DNA from: Teratosphaeria epicoccoides
Lineage: Eukaryota > Ascomycota > Dothideomycetes > Mycosphaerellales > Teratosphaeriaceae
Length of the DNA: 64,000 nucleotides
Reading direction: 5' to 3'
NCBI GenBank assembly: GCA_021401465.1
Contig: JADDMT010000003.1
Span: forward strand, 62,001 to 126,000
The notes under the pieces are model-generated. The model saw nothing but the letters and a program-made list of their open reading frames with translations. It searched no databases and was not told the origin of the DNA. Below, piece by piece: positions 60,746-64,000 of this stretch. Numbering within the stretch: the stretch's first letter is position 1; each line of letters opens with the position of its first letter. The position numbers were made by a program, and so were the translations under genes.

Positions 60746-62321
60746 ATGTCGAGCTCCCAATGCCTGCGCCGTCTGGCCGGCGGATCCGTCAGGCCTGCGT
60801 CTCTACTTCGCCAGTCCACGAAGAGGTCTCACAGTCTGCTGCAGACCACCACAGGCCTCAGAATGATCACATACCTATCGCGCGCATCACAGTCACATCT
60901 GGCACCAACTCAACGACAGTGAGGCTCGAATGGCGCATCTTGCGGGCTTTGTTGACGCAGCTGCAGAGAAGCGATATCACCTGCGCAGATCCGCCTTTTC
61001 AGCGGATACAGCCCTCGTCGTGGTGAGATTTGCCGTTCTCAGTTGTAGGAGTAGGCCACTGACAGCATCGCAGAGGAACAGATCGTCAAAGTGCCAGATA
61101 TGGCCGAATCTATCACAGAAGGAACATTGAAACAGTTCTCGAAACAGGTCGGCGAGCACGTCGAGCAGGATGAGGAAATCGCTACGATCGAGACCGACAA
61201 GATTGACGTTGCTGTCAACGCCCCTGCAGCCGGTACCATCAAGGAGTTTCTGGCGAAGGAAGAGGACACTGTGACTGTTGGACAAGATCTTGTGAAGTTG
61301 GATCTGGGTGGTGAGCCCGGTCAGAAGGCGGAAAAGGGCGGCGACAAGGCAAAGTCACCAGCGTCGGATGCGCAGGAGACATCTTCGCAGCCTGAGGGTC
61401 AGAAGGAGGAATCAAAGCCGCAGCGACCGAAAGAAGAGTCAAAATCAGAGCCACCGAAGCAGGAGTCAAAGCCAGAGTCGCCGAAGCAAGAGAAGAAGCC
61501 TGAGCCAAAGAAGGAGGAGTCGAAGCCTGAGACATCAAAGACGGAGTCTCCGTTTGGCAGTCGGGAGGAGCGCAGAGTAAAGATGAATCGCATGCGCCTG
61601 AGGATCGCCGAGCGCCTGAAACAATCGCAAAACACTGCCGCCTCGCTCACCACATTCAACGAGGTAGATATGTCGGCTCTTATGGATCTCAGGAAGAGGT
61701 ACAAGGATGAGATCCTGAAGAAGACGGGCGTCAAGCTTGGATTCATGAGTGCTTTCACCAAGGCGTCAATCTTGGCCATGAAGGATGTTCCGGCTGTCAA
61801 TGCCAGCATTGAGGGTCCAGGTGGAGGCGACACCATTGTGTACCGCGATTACGTGGACGTCAGTGTGGCCGTTGCGACGGAGAAGGGTCTTGTGACGCCA
61901 GTCGTCCGTAATGCTGAGAGCTTGGACATGGTCGGAATTGAGAAGGGTATTGCTGATCTTGGAAAGAAGGTGAGCTTGCACAATTCCTGCGGCTTTCAAA
62001 CCTCGATGCTGACGATCACAGGCTCGTGACAACAAGCTCACCATTGAGGACATGGCCGGCGGCACCTTCACGATCTCCAACGGCGGCGTCTTCGGCTCCC
62101 TCATGGGTACTCCGATTATTAACCTGCCGCAAACTGCCGTTCTCGGTCTTCACGCTATCAAGGACAAGCCAGTCGCCATCAACGGCAAGGTGGAGATTAG
62201 GCCGATGATGTATTTGGCTCTTACGTACGACCACCGGCTGCTGGATGGTAGGGAAGCGGTGACGTTCCTGGTGAAGATCAAGGAGTACATTGAAGATCCG
62301 AGCAAGATGTTGTTGGCGTGA
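60746..62321 (+). CDS. KGD2: 2-oxoglutarate dehydrogenase E2 component (dihydrolipoyl succinyltransferase), four exons
   Basis: Exons 60746-60918, 60961-61022, 61074-61969 and 62022-62321 total 476 residues with consistent phases. The first ~60 residues are basic, Ser/Arg-rich and free of acidic residues, as in a matrix presequence. The lipoyl domain follows (Lys-Val-Pro-Asp-Met-Ala-Glu-Ser-Ile; lipoyl-lysine in Glu-Thr-Asp-Lys-Ile-Asp). A long Lys/Glu/Pro/Ser linker comes next, then the catalytic domain with Thr-Thr-Phe-Asn-Glu-Val-Asp-Met-Ser and the active-site Asp-His-Arg-Leu-Leu-Asp-Gly near the C-terminus. It is E2 of the TCA-cycle complex. The linker is tandem-like at DNA level (Glu/Ser/Lys/Pro runs), so length may vary. 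Intron 1 is 42 bases, close to the lower limit. Confidence 0.94.
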
Positions 62322-63316
62322 GGCAAATAGAGGAGGCGCGACGAGTTTGGGTGGTACTAGAGAAGCAGCCAGAGCTGGCAGACTAGCATCAGCATGAGAG
62401 GAGGAGTATGCGCATGGATCGGTCTGTGATTTTTCTGCTGCATCATGTTTTTCTAGCGGGCCCTAGATATGCTGACGACTGTACAAAAGACTCTAACCTA
62501 GCATGTGCATGATTAGTCGCATCTGCGCATAAGTAGTCTTGCCTGGCCTGGAGGAGAGCCGTGCACGCATGCAGAAGGGCGTAACAGGTGCAAATCTCGG
62601 TCATTCCTGCTCGCCACCTTCTGCAGGTATCTCTGTATGGTCAGTAATCAGCTGTGGGGGATCACTGAACTTGTCTTGCCGTAATCGGTCGCTGAAGGTC
62701 TCGACTATCTCAAGGCTGCTCAATATTCGTCCTTAAGGTCTATCGATGCGTGTAAGCAGTGGAGTGCATTTGGACTTTGGGGAGGTACCTTGTGGAGCGC
62801 ACCTCCTGTTTTGACGCAGCGCCTAGAGCTCCTCTCGACCTCAGCTTTCATCTCAAGACCAAGTCTCCCTGATTGTTCTGACTGCGGTGTCGCAGGGTCA
62901 ACCGCTGTAGGCCGGCATATGAATCAGTTCCCATTGCGAGAATTAGCTAGCAGCCAGTATCTCCACATGGCAGGATGCTCTTAGCCTGGAGAGGCCAAAA
63001 GCAACAAGTCGCAAGCTTGCAATCGAGCCTTTCAACTGCGCCCGGCGGAGGCAAGTCAAAGTGAGGAAATGGAGGGGAGCATCTGGTCAGAAAAGCTTCA
63101 TTGTGGTATCATCATAATCTGCTGCTGCTGGTAGCCTCCCTGCTACTCATAATGTATAGCCTTTCTCTCGATCAGAAAGCATGCAGATATCAATCAATAA
63201 AAACAACCCAAGCACTCATGACGACCCAGTGCTCAAACCCGCCGTGATAACCCATCTCATCAACCCCGCATGCGCCGTACCCAGTGTAATCATCTTGAAG
63301 AAACGTCGAAGAGCGT
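62322..63316. other. intergenic, no gene seen
   Basis: About 1 kb between the convergent KGD2 and histone H2A genes. Short frames only. Confidence 0.45.
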
Positions 63317-63973
63317 CTAAAGCTCTTGGCTGGCGCCACCCTTGCCGCCCTTGGTACCGGTGGTCTTCTTGGGGAGCAGGTCTGGAGGAATCAAATTCAG
63401 TTGACGGGCTCGATCGTGCAGTGGTGCGGAGGTGCTTACTCTGGTGAATGTTGGGGAGGACACCACCCTGGGCGATGGTGACGTGACCGAGCAACTTGTT
63501 CAACTCCTCGTCGTTGCGGATGGCGAGCTGAAGATGACGCGGGATGATACGGGTCTTCTTGTTGTCACGCGCAGCGTTGCCAGCCAGTTCCAGAATCTCA
63601 GCAGCCAGGTACTCAAGGACAGCTGCGAGGTAGACAGGTGCGCCTGGTCGGGGTTAGTGAATGAGATCGGGCAGAAATGGCCGATGCATGTGACTCACCA
63701 GCACCAACGCGCTGTGCATAATTGCCCTTCCTCAACAGACGGTGGACGCGACCGACTGGGAATGCGAGACCGGCCTTGGACGAACGGCTGTGATAATGTC
63801 AGTTTGCGACCGATGTAATTTGGTATGAAAGACGCGTTGTTTTGGACCTGAAAAGCGCGTCATGTTGAATGAGCAGCCTTGGAGAAGGCCCCAAAACAAT
63901 GCGAAAGTGAGGCATACCTTTGCGCATTGGTTTTGGCACCGCTGGCCTTGCCTCCGGACTTGCCTCCAGTCAT
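63317..63973 (-). CDS. HTA1: histone H2A, four exons
   Basis: Exons 63973-63918, 63787-63699, 63643-63440 and 63381-63317 give 137 residues. The start is Met-Thr-Gly-Gly-Lys-Ser-Gly-Gly-Lys; the core has [29 protein letters not shown] and [17 protein letters not shown]. The C-terminus ends Ser-Gln-Glu-Leu, the damage-phosphorylated motif that lets fungal H2A serve as H2A.X. Three introns are typical of filamentous-fungal H2A. An H2B gene usually lies divergently upstream, i.e. beyond base 64000. Confidence 0.97.
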
Positions 63974-64000
63974 TTTGATCGATTTGCGTAATTCGAGAGA

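Overview
This window comes from a filamentous ascomycete, most likely a Dothideomycete (inference). Protein-coding genes lie on both strands and are interrupted by short spliceosomal introns, usually about 50-60 bases, with GTRAGT-type donors and CTRAY-type branch sites. Fungus-specific families are present: Zn(II)2Cys6 regulator, ATP12, AIM3-like, Bli-3, FSH1 hydrolase, fused BIO3-BIO1, and F-box or F-box-like families. There are no operons, bacterial signals, CRISPR arrays, rRNA genes or convincing tRNA genes.

Layout. 0-12 kb holds an unidentified gene end, an F-box protein, a low-molecular-weight tyrosine phosphatase, two weak secreted-protein candidates, a membrane-protein gene broken by a frameshift and a stop, a two-exon DUF6914-like gene, an APH-family kinase and a decayed pair of F-box-like paralogues. 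12-28 kb is conserved core: ATP12, a large Zn2Cys6 regulator, a DUF1989 protein, a small spliced membrane protein, a DUF1365 protein, an eight-cysteine secreted protein next to a 12-bp tandem repeat, an AIM3-like protein, a WKF-domain protein and proteasome alpha1. 28-33 kb is sparse: a five-exon orphan gene, a small C2H2 protein and long stretches with little coding evidence.

33-46 kb is accessory and metabolic: an MFS transporter, a GNAT with an internal deletion, an aldoxime dehydratase, a flavin monooxygenase, Bli-3, the relic of a Goodbye-domain (fungal NLR-type) gene, the first 40 codons of a zinc-type alcohol dehydrogenase, and a TauD-like dioxygenase. 46-53.6 kb has an uncharacterised Cys/His-rich protein, the MTQ2 methyltransferase, SDHAF3, a second flavin monooxygenase and an FSH1 hydrolase.

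55-62 kb holds a biotin-synthesis pair (BIO3-BIO1 fusion and a 7-keto-8-aminopelargonate synthase ending in a peroxisomal-type tripeptide) transcribed divergently, then a complex I LYR subunit (NDUFB9 type) divergent from the 2-oxoglutarate dehydrogenase E2 gene KGD2. A four-exon histone H2A gene closes the window on the minus strand.

Two themes recur. Mitochondrial functions are frequent (ATP12, SDHAF3, NDUFB9, KGD2), mostly in divergent pairs with short shared promoters. Broken genes are also frequent, and several carry stops that a single C-to-T or G-to-A transition would explain, which fits repeat-induced point mutation but is not proof of it. Many exon structures below were worked out by hand from splice sites and frame; where all exons sum to a whole number of codons this is stated as support.
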